Shown here: one piece after another, positions 36,183 through 46,782 of the stretch
How positions within the stretch are numbered: position 1 is the first letter of the stretch
How the letters are laid out: the number at the start of each line of letters is the position of its first letter
Source: JAFALK01 sp042701975
Lineage (GTDB): Bacteria > Pseudomonadota > Gammaproteobacteria > Burkholderiales > Burkholderiaceae_C
Assembly: GCA_042701975.1 (NCBI GenBank)
Contig: CP170561.1
Coordinates: 2,108,001-2,172,000, forward strand
Direction: 5' to 3'
Length of the DNA: 64,000 nt
Position numbers and translations under genes: made by a program
Notes under the pieces: generated by a model
The model's input: only the letters and a program-made list of their open reading frames with translations
Told to the model about the DNA's origin: nothing
The model's database searches: none

Positions 36183-36193
36183 GGCAAGCACCG

Positions 36194-36772
36194 ATGTTGA
36201 AGTCGCGCTGGTCTTCTGTTCTTCGCCGCGAGAACCTGCGCATGGCCGGCAAGCTGGCGGTCGTCGTCGCGCTGATGGGGGGCTTCGGCTACGCGATGGT
36301 GCCGCTGTATCGCTCGATCTGCGAAGCACTGGGCATCAACTCGCTCACGCAGGCCGACAAGCGCGAGCTGGTGCGCAACACGCAGGTCGACGCCAGCCGC
36401 ACCATCCGTGTTGAATTTGATGCCAACGCACACGGCCCCTGGGCCTTCAAGCCGGCGGTGAGCCACCTGGATGTCCATCCGGGCGAGGTGACGACGGTGA
36501 TGTACGAGTTTCGCAACTCGCAGTCGCGCACCATGGCGGCCCAGGCCATCCCCAGTTACGCGCCCATCCAGGCTCAGTCGCACTTCAACAAGCTCGAGTG
36601 CTTCTGCTTCAATGAATACACGCTCGCTCCCGGCGAGAGCAAGCAATGGCCGGTGGTCTTCGTCGTCGACAGCAAGCTGCCGCGCGATGTGAAGACCATC
36701 ACCCTGTCCTATACGTTCTTCGAAGTGCCAGGCAAGCTGGCCAAAGTGAAGGCGCAGGAAGGGAAGACGTGA
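36194..36772 (+). CDS. ctaG: cytochrome c oxidase assembly protein Cox11
   Basis: Membrane-tethered copper chaperone needed to insert CuB into subunit I. The 192-residue protein has one N-terminal helix (about residues 17-38, ending MVPLYRSICEALGI) and an immunoglobulin-like periplasmic domain with the copper-binding CFCF motif (C136 and C138 in KLECFCFNEYTL). A further conserved cysteine is in RSICEALG. ATG at 36194 gives MLKSRWSS. The stop overlaps the GTG of the DUF2970 gene (GTGA). Confidence 0.95.
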   Translation: MLKSRWSSVLRRENLRMAGKLAVVVALMGGFGYAMVPLYRSICEALGINSLTQADKRELVRNTQVDASRTIRVEFDANAHGPWAFKPAVSHLDVHPGEVTTVMYEFRNSQSRTMAAQAIPSYAPIQAQSHFNKLECFCFNEYTLAPGESKQWPVVFVVDSKLPRDVKTITLSYTFFEVPGKLAKVKAQEGKT

Positions 36773-37014
36773 ACGTCGAGCCCGGCGAGGATCTGAAGGA
36801 AGCAGCGGCGCGGCCCCTGTCTTTTTTCCAGACGATCCGCGCCGTGGCCTGGTCCTTCTTCGGCGTGCGCCGGGGCAAGGACTATGAGAAGGATGTAGCC
36901 CAGCTGAATCCGGTGCATGTGATCATCGCCGGCGTCATCGGAGCCCTGCTGTTTGTGTTGCTGCTCGTGCTGCTGGTCCAATGGGTGATCAGCAGCGGCG
37001 CAGCGAACGGATAG
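36769..37014 (+). CDS. DUF2970 small membrane protein
   Basis: An 81-residue protein with a soluble N-terminus (SFFQTIRAVAWSFFGVRRG) and one C-terminal membrane helix (about 52-75). DUF2970 members sit in cox operons between cox11 and coxC, suggesting a role in oxidase assembly, but none has a defined function that I know of. The start is GTG at 36769, overlapping the cox11 stop by 4 bases. Confidence 0.88.
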   Translation: MNVEPGEDLKEAAARPLSFFQTIRAVAWSFFGVRRGKDYEKDVAQLNPVHVIIAGVIGALLFVLLLVLLVQWVISSGAANG

Positions 37015-37049
37015 AAAACGGATAGAGAAAGAAGAAAGAGGAGATCGAC

Positions 37050-37928
37050 ATGTCGGCATCGACAGGCAAGACGCCTTACTACTTCGTTCCGGCGCCTTCA
37101 CGGCACCCGGTGATGGCGGCCACGGGTCTGCTCTTCGTCATCCTTGGCGCCGCCCAGTGGGTGAACGGACACGACTGGGGCAAGTACGCTTTGCTCGGCG
37201 GCCTGCTGTGGCTGTTCTTCGTGCTCAAGCAGTGGTTCAGCCAGGCCATCAGCGAGAGCGAAGGCGGGATGTACAGCAAGCGCATCGACCTCTCCTTCCG
37301 CTGGAGCATGGGCTGGTTCATCTTCTCCGAGGTGATGTTCTTCGGCGCCTTCTTCGGCGCGCTGTTCTGGGCCCGCGTGCATTCCGTGCCCAACCTCGGC
37401 AGCCTCGACAACGCGGTGCTCTGGCCCGACTTCAAGGCCCTGTGGCCCAGCGTCGCAGCCGGCGCCACGGCCTCGCCGGCCGGCGTGGTGGAAGCCTTCC
37501 GCACCATGGGCCCCTGGCCCATCCCGACGATCAACACCGCGCTGCTGCTGACCTCCGGCGTGACGCTGACCATCGCGCACCACGCGCTGATCGCCAATCA
37601 CCGTGCCAAGTGCATCGGCTTCATGTGGCTGACCGTGCTGCTGGGTATCACCTTCATCGGCTTCCAGGCCTATGAATACCACCATGCCTACTCCGAGCTC
37701 AACCTCAAGCTCAGCTCCGGCATCTACGGCTCCACCTTCTTCATGCTGACGGGCTTCCACGGCTTTCACGTCTTCGTGGGCATGCTGATGCTGCTGTTCA
37801 TCACCCTGCGTCTGATGAAGGGCCACTTCACGCCCGAGCACCACTTCGGCTTCGAAGGCGCCGCCTGGTACTGGCACTTCGTGGACGTGGTCTGGCTCGG
37901 CCTGTACATGGTCGTGTATTGGATGTAA
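37050..37928 (+). CDS. coxC: cytochrome c oxidase subunit III
   Basis: Integral subunit of the aa3/caa3 oxidase that stabilises the proton-pumping core. The 292-residue, seven-helix protein has GWFIFSEVMFFGAFF, FQAYEYHHAYSELNL, the LTGFHGFHVFVGMLML helix and WYWHFVDVVWLGLYMVVYW at the C-terminus, all diagnostic. AAAGAGGAG is a good ribosome-binding site 9 bases before the ATG. A stem overlaps the stop codon and a bidirectional terminator follows. Confidence 0.97.
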   Translation: MSASTGKTPYYFVPAPSRHPVMAATGLLFVILGAAQWVNGHDWGKYALLGGLLWLFFVLKQWFSQAISESEGGMYSKRIDLSFRWSMGWFIFSEVMFFGAFFGALFWARVHSVPNLGSLDNAVLWPDFKALWPSVAAGATASPAGVVEAFRTMGPWPIPTINTALLLTSGVTLTIAHHALIANHRAKCIGFMWLTVLLGITFIGFQAYEYHHAYSELNLKLSSGIYGSTFFMLTGFHGFHVFVGMLMLLFITLRLMKGHFTPEHHFGFEGAAWYWHFVDVVWLGLYMVVYWM

Positions 37929-37944
37929 GACGCGCAGCGTCTTA
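37926..37944 (+). repeat. 8-bp hairpin spanning the coxC stop codon
   Basis: TAAGACGC (37926-37933) and GCGTCTTA (37937-37944) are exact inverted copies with a 3-base loop; the first arm begins with the coxC TAA. No T-run follows, so it is more likely an mRNA 3' stabilising stem than a terminator. Confidence 0.6.
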
Positions 37945-37963
37945 TCCATCAAGCCATCCAGCA

Positions 37964-37992
37964 AAACGCCGCGGTGATCGCGGCGTTTGTCT
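37964..37992. terminator. bidirectional intrinsic terminator, coxC / DUF2909
   Basis: AAACGCCGCG (37964-37973) pairs with CGCGGCGTTT (37979-37988) around GTGAT, with A-runs on one side and TTTGTCTTT on the other. It lies between the convergent coxC and DUF2909 genes and can serve both. Confidence 0.85.
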
Positions 37993-38196
37993 TTACTGCA
38001 CCGGCAGGCCGGTCGGGTGAATCCAGCCGAGCAGCCAGGCCAGCAGGATGAACAGGAACAGTGCCACCGAGAGGCTGATGCGCACCGTCAGCGCGCGGGC
38101 CATGTCGCCCTTGCCGCGGTTGCGCAGCATGAAGAAACCGGCTGCGGCCAAGGCGCCGAGGATGAACACGAAGGCGAGCACAATGACGATCTTCAT
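37993..38196 (-). CDS. DUF2909 twin-transmembrane protein
   Basis: A 67-residue protein with two hydrophobic helices (about 3-22 and 41-60) joined by a short basic loop (RNRGKGDMARALT). This matches DUF2909, a small membrane protein found beside SURF1 in betaproteobacterial oxidase clusters; function unknown. It is on the opposite strand to the rest of the cluster, and its ATG (38194-38196) is only 9 bases from the SURF1 ATG. Confidence 0.85.
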   Translation of the reverse strand: MKIVIVLAFVFILGALAAAGFFMLRNRGKGDMARALTVRISLSVALFLFILLAWLLGWIHPTGLPVQ

Positions 38197-38205
38197 GGCG
38201 GGATT

Positions 38206-38913
38206 ATGCGGCGCTTGATCATTCTTCTTGCGGCCCTGGTGGGCTGCGTGCTCACCGGCAGCCTCGGTGTGTGGCAGCTCACGCGCGCGCAGCAGAAGAT
38301 CGCGCTGGCCGCCAGCCAGGAGCAGCAGGGCAAGGCCCATCCGCTGGACAACGCGCAGCTGCCGGGCGAGCTGCATCGCCGCGTCAAGCTCACCGGCCAC
38401 TGGCTCAACGAGCGCACAGTCTTCCTCGACAACCGCCCGATGGGCAACCGCTTCGGCTTCTTCGTCGTCACGCCGTTCAAGCTCGACGGCCGGGCCGATT
38501 CCATCCTCGTGCAGCGCGGCTGGCTGCCGCGCAATTTCGAGGATCGCAGCAAGCTGCCGGAGTTCGATTCGCCCGAAGGCACGGTCACCGTCGAAGGCAT
38601 GCTGATCGAGGCGCCTTCTCGCGTATTCACCCTCGGCATCGAGGACCCCGGCCCTATCCGGCAAAATCTCGATTCCGCTGCGTTTGCCCGCGAGATCGGC
38701 GAGCCGCTGCTGGCGCTGACCGTGCAGCAGACCGGTCCGGTCGAGGCCGCCGGATCCCCGAGCGATGGCCTGCTCCGCGACTGGCCCGCGCCGGACCTGG
38801 GCCTGCAGAAACACTACGGCTACGCCTTCCAATGGTTTGCGCTTTGCGCGCTGATACTCGGTCTCTATGTCTGGTTCCAACTCCTCAAGCGACCCCAAGC
38901 GCGATCCTCTTGA
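38206..38913 (+). CDS. SURF1 family cytochrome oxidase biogenesis protein
   Basis: Inner-membrane protein implicated in haem a handling during assembly of subunit I. The 235-residue product has two terminal membrane helices (about 5-22 and 212-230) enclosing a periplasmic domain with GVWQLTRAQQK, LTGHWLNERTVFLDNRPM, FFVVTPFKLDG and VQRGWLPR; the C-terminus HYGYAFQWFALCALIL is typical. The start is ATG at 38206. The next gene starts inside its 3' end (47-base overlap, different frame). Confidence 0.92.
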   Translation: MRRLIILLAALVGCVLTGSLGVWQLTRAQQKIALAASQEQQGKAHPLDNAQLPGELHRRVKLTGHWLNERTVFLDNRPMGNRFGFFVVTPFKLDGRADSILVQRGWLPRNFEDRSKLPEFDSPEGTVTVEGMLIEAPSRVFTLGIEDPGPIRQNLDSAAFAREIGEPLLALTVQQTGPVEAAGSPSDGLLRDWPAPDLGLQKHYGYAFQWFALCALILGLYVWFQLLKRPQARSS

Positions 38914-39535
38914 ACTGACCGTCCACAGCCTGCCCGAACCCAGCCTCGCCTTTCGCAAGAAGCGCGGGCGCTGGCAGATGCTGCTGGTCGTCGCGGTCTG
39001 CGCCGCGCCCGTCATTGCCTCGTACTTCAGCTTCTACGTGCTGCGCCTGACCGGCAAGCCCAACGGCGAGCTGATCGAGCCGCCGGCCGAGTTGCCGGCT
39101 CAGCTCACCTTGAGCGATCTGCAGGGCAAGCCCGTCGATGCCGCCTCGCTCAAGGGCCAGTGGCTGCTGACACTCGTGCAGGACGGCAGCTGCCCCAAGA
39201 CGTGCGAAGAGCTGCTGTTCGAGCAGCGCCAGCTGCGCGAGATGCTGGGCAAGGAGCGCGACAAGGTCGACAAGCTTTGGCTGATCCCTGATGACGCTGC
39301 GCCCCGCCCCGATCTGCTCGCAGCGCTGATGCAGGGCGTGCCGCCGACTGTGCTGCGAGCCCCGCGTGCGCAGATCGAAGCCTGGCTGCATCCCGTGAAC
39401 GGCACCTTCGCGCTGATCGATCCGCAAGGGCGTTTCATGCTGCGCACCAAGCCCGCTGCCGAGCCCAAGGCCATCAAGCAGGACCTGGACCGTTTGCTCA
39501 AGGCCAATGCGGGTTGGGACCGCGCCGGACGATGA
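38867..39535 (+). CDS. Sco-like membrane-anchored thioredoxin-fold protein
   Basis: A 222-residue protein with one N-terminal membrane helix (about 37-58) and an extracytoplasmic domain that looks like a divergent Sco/thioredoxin fold: QWLLTLVQDGSCPKTCEE carries a C-x3-C pair (C109, C113) as in Sco copper chaperones, and WLHPVNGTFALIDPQGRF offers H175 in the place of the Sco histidine. Found in betaproteobacterial cox clusters and usually labelled hypothetical. Role in copper or disulfide handling is inference. It starts within SURF1 and its stop overlaps haem A synthase by 4 bases. Confidence 0.8.
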   Translation: MSGSNSSSDPKRDPLELTVHSLPEPSLAFRKKRGRWQMLLVVAVCAAPVIASYFSFYVLRLTGKPNGELIEPPAELPAQLTLSDLQGKPVDAASLKGQWLLTLVQDGSCPKTCEELLFEQRQLREMLGKERDKVDKLWLIPDDAAPRPDLLAALMQGVPPTVLRAPRAQIEAWLHPVNGTFALIDPQGRFMLRTKPAAEPKAIKQDLDRLLKANAGWDRAGR

Positions 39536-40647
39536 GCGTCGATCTCTCGCCCATCGGTCAGGTGGCCGCGATCGGCGCACTCGTCGCCGGCAGCGCGCTC
39601 CTGTGGCTGCGCTGGCGTTCGCGTGGCGCTAACGTGCTGGCTGCACTGACGGTGCTGACGCTGTTCCTGACCTTCGACCTGATCCTCTTCGGCGCCTTCA
39701 CCCGGCTCACCGATTCGGGCCTGGGCTGTCCGGACTGGCCTGGCTGCTACGGCCACGCCAGCCCCGTGGGCGCGCACGGCCAGATCAGCACGGCGCAGGA
39801 AGCCATGCCGACCGGCCCGGTCACGCACGGCAAGGCCTGGATCGAGATGCTGCACCGCTACTTGGCCAGCGGCGTGGGCCTGCTGTGCCTCGCGCTGTGC
39901 GGCCTCTCATGGTGGCAACACAAGAAGCAGGGCAGCAAGATATCTCCTTGGTGGGCGACGCTCACCTTCGTCTGGGTCTGCGTGCAGGGCGCGTTCGGCG
40001 CGCTGACCGTGACGATGAAGCTCTTCCCGGCCATCGTCACGCTGCACCTGCTGCTCGCCCTGGGCCTGCTGGCGCTGCTGGCGTGGCAGATGGCAGCGTT
40101 CGAAGAAGGCCGGGCCCTGCGCCTTTCGCAAGGCCTGCACCGCGCCGCATGGCTGGTGTTCGCGCTCGCGTTGGCGCAGATCGCGCTGGGCGGCTGGGTC
40201 AGCACCAACTACGCCGTGCTGGCCTGCGCCGAGGTGCCCACCTGCTCGGCCGGCCAGTGGTGGCCCGATCCGGACTTCCGTCAAGGCTTCGAGCTATGGC
40301 GCCACCTGGGCCAGACGGCCGACGGCGGCCTGCTGCCCTTTGCGGCGCTCACTGCGATCCACATCGCCCACCGCATCGGTGCCGCAGTGCTGGCGCTGGC
40401 GCTGCTCGCCTTCGCCTGGGCGCTGTTCCGGGCCGGGCAGAACATGTGGGCGCGCCGCTTGCTTTTGTTGCTCGTCTGGCAGATCGCCAGCGGCCTGTCC
40501 AACGTCGTGCTCGGCTGGCCCATCGTGGCTGCGCTGGCCCACACGGGCGGCGCCGCCATGCTGGTGCTGATGCTCAGTCTTTTGCTGGCGCGATCGCACG
40601 CTGATCGCATTGCTGAGCGCATCGGCGCCCGAATCCCTTACGCTTGA
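39532..40647 (+). CDS. ctaA: haem A synthase (COX15/CtaA family)
   Basis: Oxidises the C8 methyl of haem O to the formyl group of haem A in the inner membrane. The 371-residue, eight-helix protein has FGAFTRLTDSGLGCPDWPGCYGH-type sequence (residues about 57-78, with the RLTDSGL and CPDWPGC motifs), EMLHRYLASGVGLL with a haem-ligand histidine, LGGWVSTNYAVLAC with a further cysteine motif, and IHIAHRIGAAVLAL. ATG at 39532 overlaps the previous stop (ATGA). The cyoE-type gene follows after 5 bases. Confidence 0.95.
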   Translation: MSVDLSPIGQVAAIGALVAGSALLWLRWRSRGANVLAALTVLTLFLTFDLILFGAFTRLTDSGLGCPDWPGCYGHASPVGAHGQISTAQEAMPTGPVTHGKAWIEMLHRYLASGVGLLCLALCGLSWWQHKKQGSKISPWWATLTFVWVCVQGAFGALTVTMKLFPAIVTLHLLLALGLLALLAWQMAAFEEGRALRLSQGLHRAAWLVFALALAQIALGGWVSTNYAVLACAEVPTCSAGQWWPDPDFRQGFELWRHLGQTADGGLLPFAALTAIHIAHRIGAAVLALALLAFAWALFRAGQNMWARRLLLLLVWQIASGLSNVVLGWPIVAALAHTGGAAMLVLMLSLLLARSHADRIAERIGARIPYA

Positions 40648-40652
40648 GCCTT

Positions 40653-41561
40653 ATGTCTTCTCCCACCACCGCTGCCCATCCCGCGCTGCCCTCGCGCTGG
40701 CAGCAGTTCTACCAGCTCACCAAGCCCCGCGTGGTGCAGCTCATCGTCTTCTGCGCCGTCATCGGCATGGCCCTGGCCGTGCCGGGCTGGCCCGACGCCG
40801 CCCAGTGGAAGCTGATCGCCGCCGCCACCGCCGGCATCTGGCTTGTGGCTGCGGCGGCCGCGGCGTTCAACTGCCTCGTCGAACAGCAGATCGACGCCAA
40901 GATGAAGCGCACCGCCTGGCGCGCCACGGCCAAGGGCGAACTCGGTCGCGCCCAGACGCTGCTGTTCTCCGGCACCTTGTGCGCCGCCGGCTCGGCCCTG
41001 CTCTGGTTCGAGGTCAACCCGCTGACCTGCTGGCTCACCTTCGCCACCTTCGTCGGCTATGCGGTGATCTACACCGTGCTGCTCAAGCCCACCACGCCGC
41101 AGAACATCGTGATCGGCGGCGCATCCGGCGCCATGCCGCCTGTGCTGGGTTGGGCCGCGCTGCGCGGTGAAGTCGGCTTCGAGGCTTGGCTGCTGTGCCT
41201 GATCATCTTCCTGTGGACGCCGCCGCATTTCTGGGCGCTGGCGCTGTACCGCACCGAGGACTACGCCCGTGCCGGCCTGCCGATGCTGCCCGTCACGCAC
41301 GGCAACGAATACACCCGGCTGCAGATCCTGCTCTACACCTGGGTGCTGCTGGCCGCCTCGCTGCTGCCCTTCCTCACCGGCATGAGCGGCTGGTTCTACC
41401 TGGCCTGCGCGCTCGTGCTGGGGCTGATGTTTTGCTGGCATGCGATCCAGCTCTGGCGTTCGTACAGCGATGCCTATGCGCGCAAGACCTTCCTCTTCTC
41501 GATCTGGCATTTGTCACTGCTGTTTGCGGCGCTGCTGATCGATCACTACCTGCCGTCCTGA
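40653..41561 (+). CDS. ctaB: protohaem IX farnesyltransferase (haem O synthase)
   Basis: Adds a farnesyl chain to haem B to give haem O, the substrate of CtaA. The 302-residue UbiA-family protein has QLTKPRVVQLIVFCAVIGM, the aspartate-rich motif NCLVEQQIDAKMKRTAWR (prenyl-diphosphate binding), YTVLLKPTTPQNIVIGG and FLWTPPHFWALALY. ATG at 40653 was chosen over an in-frame TTG at 40644 that overlaps the ctaA stop. Its stop overlaps the Sco gene start as TGATG. Confidence 0.96.
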   Translation: MSSPTTAAHPALPSRWQQFYQLTKPRVVQLIVFCAVIGMALAVPGWPDAAQWKLIAAATAGIWLVAAAAAAFNCLVEQQIDAKMKRTAWRATAKGELGRAQTLLFSGTLCAAGSALLWFEVNPLTCWLTFATFVGYAVIYTVLLKPTTPQNIVIGGASGAMPPVLGWAALRGEVGFEAWLLCLIIFLWTPPHFWALALYRTEDYARAGLPMLPVTHGNEYTRLQILLYTWVLLAASLLPFLTGMSGWFYLACALVLGLMFCWHAIQLWRSYSDAYARKTFLFSIWHLSLLFAALLIDHYLPS

Positions 41562-42160
41562 TGATCATGAAGAAGCTCCTCCTGCCCGCCGTCCTCGGCT
41601 TCTTGCTGGCCGCGTGCAATCCGCAGACCTCGTCGGCGCCCGTGTTCAAAGGCGTGGACCTGACCGGCGCCGAATACGCCCGCGGTTTCAAGATGAAGGA
41701 CTTCGACGGCCGCATGCGCACGCTCGACGAATTCAAGGGCAAGGTCGTCGTGGTGTTCTTCGGCTACACCCAATGCCCTGATGTTTGCCCGACGACCATG
41801 GCCGAGCTGGCTGCGGCCAAGAAGCTGCTGGGCGCCGACGGCGACAAGGTGCAGGGCGTCTTCATCACCATCGATCCGGAACGTGACACGCCCGAACTGC
41901 TCAAGGCCTATCTCGGCAGCTTCGACAAGAGCTTCATCGCCCTGCGCGGCGACGACGACGAGACCCGCGCCGTGATCAAGGAGTTCAAGACCTACGCCGC
42001 CAAGGTGCCGGGCAAGGAGCCCGGCAGCTACAGCATGGACCACACGGCGGCCAGCTATCTCTTCGACCCGCAGGGCCGCGTGCGCGTGTTCGAGCGCTAC
42101 GGTGCGGGGCCGCAGGCGCTGGCGGACGACATCAAGCAGCTGCTGGCCAGCCCACAATGA
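41561..42160 (+). CDS. SCO1/SenC family copper chaperone lipoprotein
   Basis: A 199-residue lipoprotein (lipobox LLAAC, C19) that delivers copper to the CuA site of subunit II or reduces its cysteines. The thioredoxin fold carries the copper ligands C72 and C76 in QCPDVCPTT and H161 in SMDHTAASYLFD, all intact. It is the last gene of the cox cluster, translationally coupled to ctaB, and a strong terminator follows immediately. Confidence 0.95.
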   Translation: MIMKKLLLPAVLGFLLAACNPQTSSAPVFKGVDLTGAEYARGFKMKDFDGRMRTLDEFKGKVVVVFFGYTQCPDVCPTTMAELAAAKKLLGADGDKVQGVFITIDPERDTPELLKAYLGSFDKSFIALRGDDDETRAVIKEFKTYAAKVPGKEPGSYSMDHTAASYLFDPQGRVRVFERYGAGPQALADDIKQLLASPQ

Positions 42161-42190
42161 AAAAGCCCGGCATTGCCGGGCTTTGTTCTT
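42161..42190. terminator. bidirectional intrinsic terminator, Sco gene / rpoH
   Basis: AAAGCCCGGC (from 42162) pairs with GCCGGGCTTT (to 42184) around ATT, with A-run and T-run flanks. It separates the convergent cox cluster and rpoH and can end both transcripts. Confidence 0.9.
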
Positions 42191-42214
42191 TCGCGAAGCG
42201 CGAGAGTGCGAGGA

Positions 42215-43132
42215 TCAAGCCTCCGCAGTCAACGCCTTCTTCATCTTCTTCATTGCCGCCGTCTCGATCTGGCGGATGCGCTCGGCACTCACGCCGTATT
42301 CAGCAGCCAGCTCGTGCAGCGTCATGCCGCCCGAGGCGTCGTCGTTGACCTTGAGCCAGCGCTCTTCGACGATGCGGCGGCTGCGCGGGTCCAGAGTTTC
42401 CAGGGCGCGGGTGATGCCGTCGCTGGCCAGCGAGTCGCGGTGGCGCGATTCCAGTACCCGGGTCGGCTCCTGGCCTTCGTCGGCGAGGTAGGCGATCGGT
42501 GCGTAGCTTTCACCGTCGTCATCCGATTGCGGCTCGAGGGCCACGTCGCCGCCGGCCATGCGGGTTTCCATCTCCAGCACTTCCTCAGGCTTGACCTTCA
42601 GCGTGCTCGCGACCTGTTCGATCTGGGCGGCGGTGAGCGCGTTGCGGTGGATGACGTCGTCCGCCGCTTCCGCTTTCATGCTGTGCTTCATCGAGCGCAG
42701 GTTGAAGAACAGCTTGCGCTGGGCCTTGGTCGTGGCGACCTTGACCAGGCGCCAGTTGCGCAGGATGTATTCGTGGATCTCAGCCTTGATCCAGTGCATG
42801 GCGTAGCTCACCAAGCGCACGCCCTGTTCCGGGTCGAAGCGCTTGACGGCCTTCATCAGGCCAACATTGCCTTCCTGGATCAGGTCGCCCTGGGGCAGGC
42901 CGTAGCCCATGTACTGGCGCGAGATCGAGACCACCAGGCGCAGGTGCGACAGCACCAGCCGTCCGGCGGCTTCGAGGTCGCCGCTGGCGCGCAGGCGCCG
43001 GGCGGCATCGCCCTCTTCCTCGGCGGTCAGCAGGGGCAGGCGGTTGATGGCCGAAATGTAGGCGTCCAGGTTGCCCAGAGAGGGGACCACGGCAAACGGG
43101 TCACGCAGAGCAACGGCATTGGAGGCGGTCAT
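42215..43132 (-). CDS. rpoH: RNA polymerase sigma-32 (heat-shock) factor
   Basis: Directs RNA polymerase to heat-shock promoters. The 305-residue group 3 sigma factor has region 2.1-2.4 (HLRLVVSISRQYMGYGLPQGDLIQEG, spanning about 63-88, then GLMKAVKRFDPEQGVRLVSY), the RpoH-box-like stretch KAQRKLFFNLRSMK, and region 4 with LHELAAEYGVSAERIRQIE. The promoter region contains a CIRCE-like operator and two candidate promoters, which suggests control by HrcA and possibly autogenous control. Confidence 0.96.
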   Translation of the reverse strand: MTASNAVALRDPFAVVPSLGNLDAYISAINRLPLLTAEEEGDAARRLRASGDLEAAGRLVLSHLRLVVSISRQYMGYGLPQGDLIQEGNVGLMKAVKRFDPEQGVRLVSYAMHWIKAEIHEYILRNWRLVKVATTKAQRKLFFNLRSMKHSMKAEAADDVIHRNALTAAQIEQVASTLKVKPEEVLEMETRMAGGDVALEPQSDDDGESYAPIAYLADEGQEPTRVLESRHRDSLASDGITRALETLDPRSRRIVEERWLKVNDDASGGMTLHELAAEYGVSAERIRQIETAAMKKMKKALTAEA

Positions 43133-43200
43133 GTTTGCTTTCCTTCGGAAAACGAACCTGTGGGTTCAAAACGGACCCAGACGGGTCCCATGGCTGAAGA

Positions 43201-43229
43201 TATTAGCACTCTATAAGAGTGAGTGCCAA
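43201..43229 (-). promoter_or_regulatory. rpoH promoter P2, overlapping CIRCE
   Basis: Read on the minus strand: -35 TTGGCA (43229-43224), 17-base spacer, -10 CTAATA (43206-43201). The spacer and both hexamers overlap the CIRCE-like repeat, so a bound repressor would block polymerase. Confidence 0.65.
43203..43229. promoter_or_regulatory. CIRCE-like HrcA operator upstream of rpoH
   Basis: TTAGCACTC (43203-43211), exactly 9 bases, then GAGTGCCAA (43221-43229). The CIRCE consensus is TTAGCACTC-N9-GAGTGCTAA, so 17 of 18 arm positions match. It lies 71 bases upstream of the rpoH ATG. Confidence 0.88.
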
Positions 43230-43246
43230 AGCCTGTGGAATGTCCT

Positions 43247-43276
43247 GATATAGGACCAAGGTGGAGGAATTTCAAG
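43247..43276 (-). promoter_or_regulatory. rpoH upstream promoter P1 candidate
   Basis: Read on the minus strand: -35 TTGAAA (43275-43270), 17-base spacer, -10 TATATC (43252-43247), a fair sigma-70 promoter. The extended CTTGAAA from 43276 also equals the sigma-32 -35 consensus, though the sigma-32 -10 match is weak. Confidence 0.5.
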
Positions 43277-43322
43277 GCCTTGATGGTGAGCGAATGCTCA
43301 CAATCTGCGCGCCAACCCTGAA

Positions 43323-46499
<3,177 letters not shown>

Positions 46500-46526
46500 G
46501 GCGGCGCTGGTGCCAGGTTCCTGCAA

Positions 46527-46782
46527 TTGCGGGGGAACGTGCCAATATGCTTGAGCGTCATTGTGGGCCGGGCATGCTGTTCGCTAGGAAGCGTCCGAGC
46601 CCCTGGCCTCTCCCAGCCTCTCCCAGCGAGCTGACGATCTGAGCCCAGCGAACCAGCTGTGGCCGGTCCGCGTTGTTACCGCTCGCCGGGTGAGGGTACA
46701 TACCTCGCGCTGATTCCGCAGTCTCGGATGGAGAGTCGACGCCAAACCCCTGGCTTGCCAGCCCGGCCCAGCGGGCCTCGGG
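46527..46782. other. 256-bp region between kinase and relaxase, no gene seen
   Basis: No convincing coding region, tRNA or terminator. It marks the left border of the foreign-looking segment; no matching direct repeat at the right border was found by eye. Confidence 0.4.

Noticed and set aside
46527..46782. tRNA gene or att site at the left edge of the island
   Set aside because: No cloverleaf and no repeat matching the right edge could be seen by eye.
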